Shown here: positions 26,829 through 36,248 of the stretch, in pieces
How positions within the stretch are numbered: the first letter of the stretch is position 1
Layout: every line of letters starts with the position of its first letter
NCBI GenBank assembly: GCA_030949325.1
Contig: JAUZSQ010000110.1
Coordinates: 81,044-145,043, forward strand
Length of the DNA stretch: 64,000 nucleotides
Direction: 5' to 3'
From: Sulfurovum sp.
Lineage (GTDB): Bacteria > Campylobacterota > Campylobacteria > Campylobacterales > Sulfurovaceae
Notes under the pieces: generated by a model
Told to the model about the DNA's origin: nothing
Seen by the model: the letters and a program-made list of their open reading frames with translations, nothing else
Database searches by the model: none
Made by a program: the position numbers and the translations under genes

Positions 26829-28840
26829 TTATTCACGCTATAAATATACCCCTGATGAAATGAGCCAAAAAGCATTTTTATCTCGTTTTGTAGTCAGAGA
26901 TGATGAATTTTATGAACTATTTGAAGAGTTAAAAAGTAGTGACTATAGCGTATCCCCTCAACACTACATCATCATAGGTCAAAGAGGACAAGGCAAGACT
27001 ACCCTTTTACGCAAGATAATGATTGAGATAGAAAATGACAAACTATTATCCCAGTTTTTGTTGCCTGTGAAGTTTGCAGAAGAGCAGTATCAAATCCGTT
27101 CACTTTGTAGGCTATGGGAAGAAGTGGCAGATTATTTGCAAAGTATCTATACTGATGTTTTTCCCGATATACTCGATAGTATGGAAGAACATATAGAAGA
27201 TGACTCGTATGAGCTCAATTGCTTTTCATACTTAGAAAAAAAGCTCAAAACGAAAAATAAGAAGCTTATACTGCTCATAGACAATATAGATGAACTCCTA
27301 GGCAAACTCAAAGAAAAAGAACGTAGACAGCTTAGAGAAATACTCCTTACTTCATCATCGTTTAGAATTATAGGGGGTTCTACCAAGATGATGGAAGAAC
27401 ACTTTGACTATGGACAACCCTTTTATGAGTTCTTCAAGATAGTCAAACTCCAAGGGCTGAACCCTGAAGAGAGCATAAGGTTCTTACTCTCCATTGGTAC
27501 AGATGAGCAAAAAGCCAAGATGCAAAGCGTAGTAGATAAGAATCCACAACGTATAGAGACCCTCAGACGGCTTACGGGTGGTGTCCCTCGTACACTTGTG
27601 ATGCTCTTTGATATATTTATAGATGATGGAGGCAATGCCTTTGATGACTTGCTCAAAGTACTGGATGAAGCCACGCCACTGTACAAACACAGAATGGACG
27701 ACCTCCCTCCTATGCTCCAAGACATTGTTCACACCATAGCTATGAATTGGGACGGTATGATGACCAAAGAGATAGCCCAAAAGACAAGGCTAGAGTCTAA
27801 AGTAGTCTCAGCCCAACTCAAACAACTCACAGACAAATATCAAATCATAGAAGCTGAGTCTATAGGCAAAAACAAAATATACAAACTCCAAGAGAGGTTT
27901 TTTAACATTTGGTATCTTATGAGGTTTGGACGAAAAAAAGACAGACAGAGAGTTGAGTGGTTGGTGAAGTTTTTGGTGTCGTGGTGTAGTCCTGAAGAGT
28001 TAGAAGAAAGAGCCAATAGATTTACTTTGGCAATACAAAGTGGAGAAGTAAGTGAAGAGTATGCTTTTGCAATGTGTGAGGCTTTGGGTTATGCAGGACT
28101 AGAACAACATACTGAACATAAGATGAAAGAGAGTGTGAAGAGTCATTTAAAAAGTTTAGGTTCTAGTTTTGCTAAGGATATTTCTCAATCTGATAGAGAA
28201 ATAATTGATAAAGTTATTAGATTAATAGATGAAAAAAAACTTGAGAGTGCGATAGATTTACTTTTTAAATCAAATAAAAATAGTAAGGATATTTTATATG
28301 CCTTAGGTTGGCTATATAATGAACAAAAAAGAGTATGAGAAAGCAGAATCGTATTATCTTAAAGCTATTGAGAGTGGGGATAATGATGCGTTGAATAATC
28401 TTGGTGTTTTGTATTTTATACAGGCTAAAAATATAAATGAAGCTTTGTCCTTAGTGCAAAAGTCTGATAATTATCAAAATGATTTAGATAGCAGACATAC
28501 TTTAGCAACAGTATTATTATGGAAAGAAGATTTTACACAGAGTTATGAAAAGTTTATAGAATTTTTAGAATATGATGGTTCATTAGAATTTGAAGAGGAT
28601 ATCATCCTCTATCTAACCCTCCTCATATCCAAAGGACAATACTACAAAGCCAAAGAATTTATGGAGATGCCAAAGTATCAACTCAAAGAACGATACAAAT
28701 CTATTTGGTATGCACTGATGACTTTTATGCAAGAGGATTTTCCTCATGAGGGGAAGAAGATGGGTGGTGAACTAGCAGAGAGTGTGGCTGAGGTGTTAGT
28801 GGAGATTGAGAGGCTTGGGGTGAAGTATGCGATAGCGTAG
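26815..28840 (+). CDS. P-loop ATPase with winged helix and TPR-like C-terminus (frameshift near 28328)
   Basis: About 674 residues. N-terminal NTPase: Walker A IIGQRGQGKTT, Walker B KLILLIDNIDELL, and GGVPRTLVMLFDIF (STAND-like sensor region). Then a winged-helix part (MTKEIAQKTRLESKVVSAQL), and after residue 500 a TPR/Sel1-like tail with EYEKAESYYLKAIESGDNDA and LNNLGVLYFIQAKN. An extra A in GAACAAAAAAGAG splits the tail off; removing it gives NEQKEYEKAESYYLKA. Architecture ATPase-wHTH-repeat is that of STAND signalling proteins. No effector domain is visible. Confidence 0.72.
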
Positions 28841-29143
28841 AGGTTGAGAGGGGAAGACTCTTTCAATTCCCCGTATAATTTGCACCTCTAATCTCAGCTG
28901 TGACACTGACAAAGATATAAAGCGTCTGTCTTTTGGGGTTATGGTTGCTTTATCGACTTCATGTTTCAAGACGTGTATGACACTTTGCATGATTGTGACT
29001 CGTATTGTTTTCGTGCTAGGGCTTTGATTTGTAGGGTCATGGGTTACCTTCTTGTATTTTATCCTAAAATTATAACCAAATTAGAGACAAAGTCCCAAAG
29101 GTACTTCTCTTGATTGCAAGTGATATTTTATGCTGTGTCATTA
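28841..29143. other. Region without a confident gene
   Basis: About 300 bp between the ATPase island and the M15 peptidase gene. It contains no tRNA, no repeated copy of the tRNA-Arg 3' end and no clear terminator. The only coding signal is a possible small minus-strand gene broken by two frame changes, listed separately. Confidence 0.5.
28863..29040 (-). pseudogene. Possible small broken gene of unknown function
   Basis: From ATG 29040, which has AAGG six bases upstream, three frames join as MTLQIKALARK, then TIRVTIMQSVIHVLKHEVDK, then QTLYIFVSVTAEIRGANYTG, ending TGA at 28863-28865. The joined product would be about 60 residues. I do not recognise it. It is proposed because the ribosome binding site is good and the indel rate in this sequence is high; it may equally be chance. 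Confidence 0.22.
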
Positions 29144-29794
29144 CTATTTTATATCGATACTAAAGTGCTGATAATCTTTGATGCTTTTCCAATCTCCACC
29201 CCATTGCCATCCATATTTTTTGAAGAGTGTAACGGCTGTGGATTTAGGAAGTAGCATAGCTTGGTAGCCTGTACCTTTTTGGGGACTATGGACTCTTTGG
29301 CGATAGGGTTTGGAGGCTTTGTGAGAGATGTAGCCCGTACGAGAGATATAAGGGTTTTCGATAGGATTAATATCTATGGCTTTACCGTAGGCATGTTTTG
29401 ACCACTTCTTTTTGTTGCCTGTGACATTGCGACAGTTAAGGGCAGAGGTATTGTCTGCTTCTATAGAGTGCCAATCTTTCCCCTTAAAATCGCTTACGAG
29501 TCGCATTTGTTTGATGGGATATTTGATAGTATATAAGTGTTTGAATACTTCTGTGACATTGTGTGCGATGTCTTTGTGGACAATCATCTCTCCTAAGGTA
29601 CTATGACCTTGGAAGTTCCAATGTCTTATGCGTAAGTATCGTAAAGATGACAAGCCTACAGGACAGCCTTTGTGCCATGACTTACCTTGTATCATACGTT
29701 TTTTGATGTCTGTATTGATAGGGCTGATACTACTAGAGTATTGACTAGCATGAGCAGAAAATATAAGGATAGCTAGGAGGATAAATAATTTCAT
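29144..29794 (-). CDS. Secreted M15-family peptidase (D-Ala-D-Ala carboxypeptidase-like)
   Basis: 216 residues. N-terminal signal peptide MKLFILLAILIFSAHA. The zinc site of the M15 family is visible: SKHAYGKAIDINP supplies His and Asp, and DYQHFSID near the C-terminus supplies the last His. HWNFQGHSTLGEMIVHKDIA is the usual opening of this subgroup. It would trim peptidoglycan peptides in the periplasm. Single gene, divergent from the VWA gene. Confidence 0.8.
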   Translation of the reverse strand: MKLFILLAILIFSAHASQYSSSISPINTDIKKRMIQGKSWHKGCPVGLSSLRYLRIRHWNFQGHSTLGEMIVHKDIAHNVTEVFKHLYTIKYPIKQMRLVSDFKGKDWHSIEADNTSALNCRNVTGNKKKWSKHAYGKAIDINPIENPYISRTGYISHKASKPYRQRVHSPQKGTGYQAMLLPKSTAVTLFKKYGWQWGGDWKSIKDYQHFSIDIK

Positions 29795-29912
29795 GGTATT
29801 TCCTTGTACTATTTTGTCTAAGAAAATGATAGCAAAGTTTTCTTAGTATTAATAGTTTATAATTTTATTTTATAATCTTATTTTATAAATATTATAATAA
29901 ATGAAGTAGTAT

Positions 29913-29923
29913 TATGCTAAAAT
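29913..29923 (+). promoter_or_regulatory. Extended -10 box of the VWA gene
   Basis: TATGCTAAAAT, an extended -10 (TGnTAAAAT) 38 bp before the ATG at 29961. The same form, TATGTTAAAAT, occurs upstream of the heptosyltransferase gene. Confidence 0.45.
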
Positions 29924-29960
29924 ATGTTCCAATTTTGGGGATATCTAGGAGAATAAATAG

Positions 29961-31238
29961 ATGCGTAGATGGGGAATACTTTTGTATATGATGATGACGT
30001 ATAGTCAAGCCAATACGCCTATTACTATTTTATTAGATGCTTCTAAGAGTATGAATGTCATTCTAGGAGACAGCTCTAAAATACAGATGGTACAAAGGGC
30101 ATTACTCCAAGTCCTTGGTGAAAAAGAGCATAGGAAGCAAGTAGGGTTAAGTGTATTTGGTCAGGATAAATCAAAGGGATGTAGGGATATAAGACATAGT
30201 GTTCCCTTGGCTAAAGCAGAAAAAAATTATTTCTTTTCTACGTTAGCCAGTATCAAACCCCAAGGAAAATCAGGCATACTTTATGCACTCAAAGAGTTAG
30301 CGATACAGAGGGATTATGAGTATAAGCAAAGCAAGATTATACTAATTGCCGATGGAAGAGACAGCTGTTATCCCAACCCCTGTGCTATGGCAGGATTACT
30401 CAAATCTAAAGCCAAAGACTTGCAGATAGATGTCATAGGTATCAATGTCAATAAACGTGCGAAAAAACAGTTGGAATGTATTGCCAAGATAACAGAAGGG
30501 GAGTATTGGGATATTGGGAATGAAAGAGCATTTATTGAAGCGTTAGAAGCAATAGTACAAAGAGTAGAGGTCAAAGTCATGCCTTTAGTGCGTTATACAC
30601 CTGTCTCCTTGCCTCGCAGAACACCCAATCGTATTCCTCTGTTAACAGCTACAGAAGATAATATTACAGTAGAAGTAGAAGTAGATAGCGTCATACCTCC
30701 TAGCTATAATGTGCATATTTTGGCTACCCAAAAGGGTAAAATCAAAGAAATAGCAGTCAAGGGATATATGTATCGTAGTAGTAGCAAAGGCAAGATAACA
30801 GAGGGGAAAGTATGGGTTTTAAAGCCCCATATATTAGACTATTATCTGCCCCTTGGTAGGTATAAGGCAGTAGTAGAGTATGATAGCCTCATGAAAGAGG
30901 TGTCTTTTGAAGTCCTTGCTTCTAGGGTAGCAACAGTAGAGATAGAGATGGGTCAAACAGGTAGAATAGGCATACATATAGAAGCTAAAGAGCGTTATGA
31001 TAAGGAGGGGTTTTATGGATATATCTATCTGGTAGATACAAAAGGAGAGCAATATGGTCATTGTCTCGAACAGATAAATGCTGAAGAACCTGCTGTATTT
31101 TATACCTATAGATTACCTATAGGAAAATATATATTTATTGGCTATTATCAAGGGATAAAAAAGGGTACACCTTTTGAGGTATACAGTGATACAAGTACGA
31201 GAGTCTCTATTGATGTAGATACCTTTTTTCAAGAATAA
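29961..31238 (+). CDS. Secreted von Willebrand factor A domain protein
   Basis: 425 residues. Short signal peptide ending YSQA, then a VWA domain (residues 20-200) with the metal-ion site ITILLDASKSMN (DxSxS) and IADGRDSCYPNPC. Cysteines in GCRDIRH, DSCYPNPC and LECIAK could form disulfides. The C-terminal half (residues 225-425) appears to contain beta-rich domains, possibly repeated (two related FEVLASRVATVEIE and FEVYSDTSTRVSID ends). VWA proteins bind protein partners through the metal. It is followed after 25 bp by the radical SAM gene. Start supported by AGGAG. Confidence 0.75.
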   Translation: MRRWGILLYMMMTYSQANTPITILLDASKSMNVILGDSSKIQMVQRALLQVLGEKEHRKQVGLSVFGQDKSKGCRDIRHSVPLAKAEKNYFFSTLASIKPQGKSGILYALKELAIQRDYEYKQSKIILIADGRDSCYPNPCAMAGLLKSKAKDLQIDVIGINVNKRAKKQLECIAKITEGEYWDIGNERAFIEALEAIVQRVEVKVMPLVRYTPVSLPRRTPNRIPLLTATEDNITVEVEVDSVIPPSYNVHILATQKGKIKEIAVKGYMYRSSSKGKITEGKVWVLKPHILDYYLPLGRYKAVVEYDSLMKEVSFEVLASRVATVEIEMGQTGRIGIHIEAKERYDKEGFYGYIYLVDTKGEQYGHCLEQINAEEPAVFYTYRLPIGKYIFIGYYQGIKKGTPFEVYSDTSTRVSIDVDTFFQE

Positions 31239-31263
31239 TTTTAATAGTAAAAGAGGTATAGAG

Positions 31264-32148
31264 ATGAAATTTTATCGTATGTATATAGAGATTACTAACG
31301 TATGTGGACTCAGTTGTAGTTTTTGTCCTACGAAGCTTTTGCCCAATACAGAGATGGATTTGGTATTTTTTGAATCTGTGATTGTACAAGCGAAGGCATT
31401 TACCAAAGAGATAGCCTGTCATGTCGTGGGTGACCCTTTGACACAGTCAAACCTACATAGCTATTTAGATATTATTCATAAGCATGGCTTAAAGGCTATG
31501 CTTACGACGAGTGGATATTTCTTGAAAAAGCACAGCTATGATACGCTTTTTCATCCTTGCGTGAAGCAGATAAATATCTCTCTGAATGCCTTTAACAAGA
31601 ATGATACGTCTTTGACCTTTGAGCAGTACATCCAGCCTGTACTCTTGCTTTGCCAGAGTAAACTCCAACGTAAAGAGGAACTGTTTATCAATCTTCGTGT
31701 ATGGAACTTAGACGAGATGATGAGTGAACGTGCGTTTAATGAAATCTTATTTACTAGGTTATCTGAGGCATTTGATGTAGCTTTGTCTTTGGATACGGTA
31801 TATAAAGAAAAGCCAAAGTCTATACGGCTAGAGAATAAAATTCTTGTACATTTTGATAACTATTTTGAATGGCCTTCTTTGTCTAATCCCAATTATGGAG
31901 ATGGTACGTGTCGAGGGTTACAGTCTCATATTGGGATATTGGCCAATGGCAAGGTCATACCTTGTTGTCTTGATTGCGATGGGGTGATTGAATTGGGAGA
32001 TTTACATACGCAGAGTTTGAAAGAAATCTTGGGAAATAGCCGTACAACAGCGATGATAAAAGGATTCAAAGAGGGCAAAGCTGTAGAAGAACTGTGTCAG
32101 AAGTGTGCGTATAAGAAGAGGTTTAATGAACCCAAAGAGCAACCTTAA
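31264..32148 (+). CDS. Radical SAM protein with SPASM-type C-terminus
   Basis: 294 residues. The 4Fe-4S site that binds S-adenosylmethionine is CGLSCSFC (CxxxCxxC) near residue 14, preceded by YIEITNVC. The C-terminal region (from GDGTCRGLQSHIGILANGKV, then PCCLDCDG and ELCQKCAYKK) has the extra cysteines of a SPASM/twitch domain for an auxiliary cluster. Such enzymes modify peptides, proteins or cofactors. The substrate is unknown; the secreted VWA protein just upstream, in the same likely transcript, is a candidate partner by position only. Confidence 0.8.
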   Translation: MKFYRMYIEITNVCGLSCSFCPTKLLPNTEMDLVFFESVIVQAKAFTKEIACHVVGDPLTQSNLHSYLDIIHKHGLKAMLTTSGYFLKKHSYDTLFHPCVKQINISLNAFNKNDTSLTFEQYIQPVLLLCQSKLQRKEELFINLRVWNLDEMMSERAFNEILFTRLSEAFDVALSLDTVYKEKPKSIRLENKILVHFDNYFEWPSLSNPNYGDGTCRGLQSHIGILANGKVIPCCLDCDGVIELGDLHTQSLKEILGNSRTTAMIKGFKEGKAVEELCQKCAYKKRFNEPKEQP

Positions 32149-32171
32149 TGGAGGCTCTTTAAGATTAGCTC

Positions 32172-32723
32172 TTAGAGGTCTGGAGTGATTTTTTCAAATC
32201 GAGTACCTTCCATAGTAAAGTTCCCCATCATACCTGTAGAATCAAAGACAAAACCAATCATATTAGAACCAAAGTCAATATCATCTAGTTCTTCATCATT
32301 GTTCCAATCAGCCATGGCAATATTGATATCTAACCCTGTGTCCCAATCATCATTACTCACAAATTTTTGTAGTGCATTATCAGAGGTAAAGACGATGATG
32401 AGTGAATATTTTTGCATACCTGCTTGAAAACCCATCGAAGCAGAAGTAATACTATAATATCCTTGGGTTTTTCCTGCGATGCGTAAGGCACCTTCTCCGT
32501 ATTTACCACCGATAAAAAATCCTGCTTCACTGACATCGGAGAAGACAATATATCCTTTGGCTTTTTCTAAATAGGCTTGGGAACCATAGATTTCATTATA
32601 AAAAACAGAGAGTGCACCATTGGCATCACTGTCAATTTCTCGTGCTGTATCTTCGGAGAGGCTAAGTGTACTTAGGGTCACAAGTACAAGAAATACTCGT
32701 GAGAGATAGGTGGTTATTTTCAT
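32172..32723 (-). CDS. SYLF/YSC84-domain protein, copy 3
   Basis: 183 residues with signal peptide (about 1-23). Conserved SYLF features: AKGYIVFSDVSEAGFFIGG, KYGEGALRI, YYSITSASMGFQAGMQKYS, and C-terminal MMGNFTMEGTRFEKI. The domain binds lipids or phosphoinositides in eukaryotes; bacterial copies are secreted with unknown role. It is the third member of a tandem set on the minus strand, 33 bp after the second. Confidence 0.82.
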   Translation of the reverse strand: MKITTYLSRVFLVLVTLSTLSLSEDTAREIDSDANGALSVFYNEIYGSQAYLEKAKGYIVFSDVSEAGFFIGGKYGEGALRIAGKTQGYYSITSASMGFQAGMQKYSLIIVFTSDNALQKFVSNDDWDTGLDINIAMADWNNDEELDDIDFGSNMIGFVFDSTGMMGNFTMEGTRFEKITPDL

Positions 32724-32756
32724 CTGTGCATCCTTTGATTTGTAGAATATAAATGT

Positions 32757-33299
32757 TTAGGGTTTAATTCTTTTAAATTGTGTACCTTCCATAGTAAAGC
32801 TTCCCATCATCCCTTTAGAATCAAAAACAAAGGCTACCATATCGGTATCAAAGTCAATATCATCAAGCTCTTCTTTGGAGTTCCACTCTGCCATAGCAAT
32901 CTTACCATCTATGTCTGTTTTCCAATCATCATCAAGCAAAAATTTGTTAAGTGATGCATCGCTAGTAAATGAAATAATCATCGCATATTGTTGTACACCC
33001 ATTTGCATACCAACAGATGCAGACTTAATACTATAATAGGCTTTGGTAGTACGTTGTACACGCAAGACACCCTCACCATATTTACCTCCTACAAAAAACC
33101 CAGCTTCTTTGATATCAGGGAAGACTAAAAATGCTTTGGCTTTGACCAAAAAGGCATCGCCACCTTTATTTTGAGCAATAAAAGTATTGATAGCTTCATT
33201 GGCATCTTTGTCAAGCTCTGTAGCCGACTTGGCTGTGCTAGTAGAAGTAAGTGCAAAAAGCATTACGAGTATGAGTGTAAAAAAATGGTATTTTTTCAT
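32757..33299 (-). CDS. SYLF/YSC84-domain protein, copy 2
   Basis: 180 residues, signal peptide MKKYHFFTLILVMLFALTS. Closest to its downstream neighbour: GGKYGEGVLRV, YYSIKSASVGMQMGVQQYA, EELDDIDFDTDMVAFVFDSK and MMGSFTMEGTQFKRI align almost position by position. The short spacing indicates one transcript with copies 1 and 3. Confidence 0.82.
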   Translation of the reverse strand: MKKYHFFTLILVMLFALTSTSTAKSATELDKDANEAINTFIAQNKGGDAFLVKAKAFLVFPDIKEAGFFVGGKYGEGVLRVQRTTKAYYSIKSASVGMQMGVQQYAMIISFTSDASLNKFLLDDDWKTDIDGKIAMAEWNSKEELDDIDFDTDMVAFVFDSKGMMGSFTMEGTQFKRIKP

Positions 33300-33360
33300 T
33301 CTATTTCCTTAGTTGTGTATAATCATTGTATTATAGCATATTAAGACTGATGACTTCTGC

Positions 33361-33909
33361 CTAAGGGGTAATTCTTCTAAACTTCGTACCTGTCACACTC
33401 ACCGAAGCCATCAGTCCTTTGGCTCCATAAATAAATGCCATAATGGGCTTTTCAAAACTAATAGAGGATAAATCAATATTTTGACCCCATTCAGAGACGG
33501 TAATTGAGCCATCTAATCCTGCTTCCCAACCATTGCTTCGTATAAAGTTGTTGAGTGCAGCATCGGAGATAAAGGCGATAAGCATAGAATACTCTTGTGC
33601 TCCTGCTTGGAAACCTATAGAAGCTGCGGACATATCATAGTAGTGTTGGGTCTCACCATTGATACGCAAAGCACCTTTTCCATACTTACCTCCAATAATG
33701 ACTGCTGCTTTAATGACCCTAGGGAAGACAAGGTAGCCTTTTATCTTGGGTAAAAAGTCTTCGCCTCCTGAGACTTCTTGTTTGAAGGCTTCAATAGCTA
33801 CATCTACAGCGGTATCAATATCATGGGCTGATTTGGCAGAGAGCGTTTGGGTAAAAAGTAGGGTAATAGCTACGATAAAGAGAAGAGGAGTGCGTTTTTT
33901 ATGAGGCAT
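33361..33909 (-). CDS. SYLF/YSC84-domain protein, copy 1
   Basis: 182 residues, signal peptide ending LSAKSA. First of three tandem paralogues and the most diverged: IKGYLVFPRVIKAAVIIGG, KYGKGALRI, YYDMSAASIGFQAGAQEYS, and LMASVSVTGTKFRRI. The acidic Asp/Glu stretch of copies 2 and 3 is replaced by NIDLSSISFEKP. It is divergent from the small coiled-coil gene at 33968. Confidence 0.8.
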   Translation of the reverse strand: MPHKKRTPLLFIVAITLLFTQTLSAKSAHDIDTAVDVAIEAFKQEVSGGEDFLPKIKGYLVFPRVIKAAVIIGGKYGKGALRINGETQHYYDMSAASIGFQAGAQEYSMLIAFISDAALNNFIRSNGWEAGLDGSITVSEWGQNIDLSSISFEKPIMAFIYGAKGLMASVSVTGTKFRRITP

Positions 33910-33967
33910 GAAGATTCCTTTGGTTAAATTGTCATATTATATCATATCAATTATTAAGAGAGTAATC

Positions 33968-34258
33968 ATGAAGAAAATCACTATTAAGTCCTACGCTATC
34001 AAACATAAACTCAGCCTCTTCAATGTCATGAAAATGGTAAAATCTGGTAAATTACACAGTATCACAGAGACAGAAGGAGAAAGAGAAGTGACCTATATTG
34101 TACTCAATGACAGTACAGAAGAAGAGGTCACACGAAGCATTAGACGCAGTAATCCCATAGACAGTACGAGTATCCAAGAAGAATTAGCAGACCTCAAAAC
34201 AGAGGTTGAGATGCTTAAAAAAGAGATAGCTATAATTAAATCACAGTATCTCTCTTAG
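33968..34258 (+). CDS. Small coiled-coil protein with helix-turn-helix-like N-terminus
   Basis: 96 residues from ATG 33968 (AGAGAG upstream; the in-frame ATG at 33908 overlaps the SYLF gene start and is less likely). The N-terminus SYAIKHKLSLFNVMKMVKSG resembles a DNA-binding excisionase/MerR-like fold that reads a following TYIVL strand. The C-terminus from about residue 63 is a leucine-rich coiled coil (LADLKTEVEMLKKEIAIIKS), suggesting a dimer. Family not recognised. Confidence 0.6.
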   Translation: MKKITIKSYAIKHKLSLFNVMKMVKSGKLHSITETEGEREVTYIVLNDSTEEEVTRSIRRSNPIDSTSIQEELADLKTEVEMLKKEIAIIKSQYLS

Positions 34259-34268
34259 ATATACTTTT

Positions 34269-36248
34269 TTACACTGCTTCTGGATTCTCTGCATGGTGTT
34301 TTGCCAATGCTTCTGCTTTGGCTATTTTGTCTCCGTGTGCTAGGCGACTTTCCATATTGTTTGCTATTTCGTAGTCTGCGATGATAGAACGTACTTTTTT
34401 ACCTTCGATGACTTCTACATCTAGCAATACGGCTGTCATATTTTCGATGGCTTGGTGATACTCTTTGAGGGTTTTTTTGACAAAGATATAACGCTCATTG
34501 AGGGTACTTCTGATGTGGTCATCCATGGCTTCTGCCATTTTTTCACTATAATCTGTACTCACAGCTCCACCACCCAAGAATGAATTGGTTGAGCGTGAGA
34601 GTACCATCAGTCCTGCGACATCGGTCATTCCATAGACGCTAATCATGTCTTTTAAGATAGAAGTGGCACGGTCTAGGTCGTTTCCTGCTCCTGTACTGAT
34701 TTCACCCAAAAATACTTCTTCGGCTGCGCGTCCACCTAAGAGTACATCAATCTCTGCGATGAGTTCATGCTTTTGTTTGAGAAATCGTTCTTCATCTTCT
34801 GGCAAGTGAAGCGTATAACCCAATGCTCCTAAACCTCTAGGAATGATGGACACTTTGGTGACACGTGTGGCTCCTGCTGTGAGTTCTGCCATGAGAGCAT
34901 GACCACTTTCGTGATAGGCTACAATGCGTTTTTCAAATTCAGAGATTTTACGGTTTTTCTTTTCAAGTCCTACAAATGAACGCTCAATCGCTTCCAATAA
35001 ATCGCCTTGGTCAATCTCTTTTTTGTTAAATCTTCCTGCCAATAACGCTGCTTCATTAATAATATTCGCAAGGTCTGCTCCTGCAAGTCCTGCTGATTGT
35101 TTGGCGACAATACGCAAATCTACTTTAGTCGAGAGTTTAACCCCTTTAGAATGCACTTTCAAAATCGCTAAACGTCCGTCATAATCAGGCTTATCTACCA
35201 ATACTTGTCTGTCAAAACGTCCTGCTCTAAGCAAAGCAGCATCAAGGATTTCAGGTCTATTGGTCGCTGCTAAGACGATAACAGGGGTATTGGTACCAAA
35301 GCCGTCCATCTCTGCTAGGAGTTGGTTCAGGGTTTGTTCTCTTTCGTCATTTCCACCCATGTTCGCACCAGATGCACGAGATTTACCAATGGCATCAATC
35401 TCATCAATAAAGATAATAGAAGGGGCTTCTTTTTTGGCTTGGGCAAACAAATCACGCACACGCGAAGCACCCACACCGACAAACATCTCTATGAACCCAG
35501 AACCGGATACAGAGAAAAACGGTACAGAAGCTTCTCCTGCAACAGCTTTGGCTAAAAGTGTTTTACCTGTCCCTGGAGGTCCTACAAGTAGCAGTCCTTT
35601 GGGGATTTTGGCTCCAAGTTCAATATAGCGTTCAGGGAATTTGAGGAAATCGACGATTTCTTTGACTTCATCTTTGGCTTCTTCTACCCCTTGTACATCA
35701 TCAAATTTGGTATCAGGCTTTTCGGAGTTGATGAGCTTGTCTGCTTTTCCAGCGCCCAATACACCACCCATGCCTTTGGACATTTTTTTGGCTAAGAACA
35801 TCCAAATTCCAAAGAAAATAAGAATAGGCAAGAGTGAACCTAAAATCTCTCGAAATAGCCCTTGACCCATCACCCCTTCATACGGAATTTTTTTCTTTTC
35901 CAAAAGAGGGATAAGCTCTGTATCTTGTCTAGGAATTGATTCAGCAGTGTAACGGATATTTCGCCCATTCTCTATAGCTATGGCTTCAATCGTCGTAGGT
36001 GTAATCGTCACCGATTGGATACTGCCTGTGCGTAATTGCTCTTTGAGTTCTGAGTATTTTAGCTTTTTACTTTGGCTTATTTTTGAGCTTTGGTCATTGC
36101 TTAGACTGTTGAGTCCATCACCATCGCCTACAAAAGCTTTGAAGACCATAATAATAATGACAGAAAATATAATAAATGATAAAAGTGGATTATCATTAAA
36201 AAAATTGTTATTATTGTTGTCTTGGTTGTTGTTGTCTTTGTTTGACAT
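34269..36248 (-). CDS. ftsH: ATP-dependent zinc metalloprotease FtsH
   Basis: 659 residues. An Asn-rich N-terminus (DNNNQDNNNNNFFNDN), two membrane segments, then AAA+ with Walker A GPPGTGKT and Walker B IIFIDEIDAIG, second region ATNRPEILD, and the zinc protease motif YHESGHALMAE. It degrades misfolded membrane and selected cytosolic proteins. Its ATG overlaps the prmA stop by one base (TAATG), so it is coupled to the his/prmA transcript. Confidence 0.96.
   Translation of the reverse strand: MSNKDNNNQDNNNNNFFNDNPLLSFIIFSVIIIMVFKAFVGDGDGLNSLSNDQSSKISQSKKLKYSELKEQLRTGSIQSVTITPTTIEAIAIENGRNIRYTAESIPRQDTELIPLLEKKKIPYEGVMGQGLFREILGSLLPILIFFGIWMFLAKKMSKGMGGVLGAGKADKLINSEKPDTKFDDVQGVEEAKDEVKEIVDFLKFPERYIELGAKIPKGLLLVGPPGTGKTLLAKAVAGEASVPFFSVSGSGFIEMFVGVGASRVRDLFAQAKKEAPSIIFIDEIDAIGKSRASGANMGGNDEREQTLNQLLAEMDGFGTNTPVIVLAATNRPEILDAALLRAGRFDRQVLVDKPDYDGRLAILKVHSKGVKLSTKVDLRIVAKQSAGLAGADLANIINEAALLAGRFNKKEIDQGDLLEAIERSFVGLEKKNRKISEFEKRIVAYHESGHALMAELTAGATRVTKVSIIPRGLGALGYTLHLPEDEERFLKQKHELIAEIDVLLGGRAAEEVFLGEISTGAGNDLDRATSILKDMISVYGMTDVAGLMVLSRSTNSFLGGGAVSTDYSEKMAEAMDDHIRSTLNERYIFVKKTLKEYHQAIENMTAVLLDVEVIEGKKVRSIIADYEIANNMESRLAHGDKIAKAEALAKHHAENPEAV

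Noticed and set aside
27147..27780. Minus-strand ORFs opposite the second island ATPase
   Set aside because: They mirror the coding frame of the ATPase and carry only Ser/Leu-rich sequence.
28841..29143. Possible attachment-site copy of the tRNA-Arg 3' end after the ATPase island
   Set aside because: No stretch matching GTTCGAATCCTGTTGAG was found here, and no integrase gene is nearby, so an integrative element cannot be supported.
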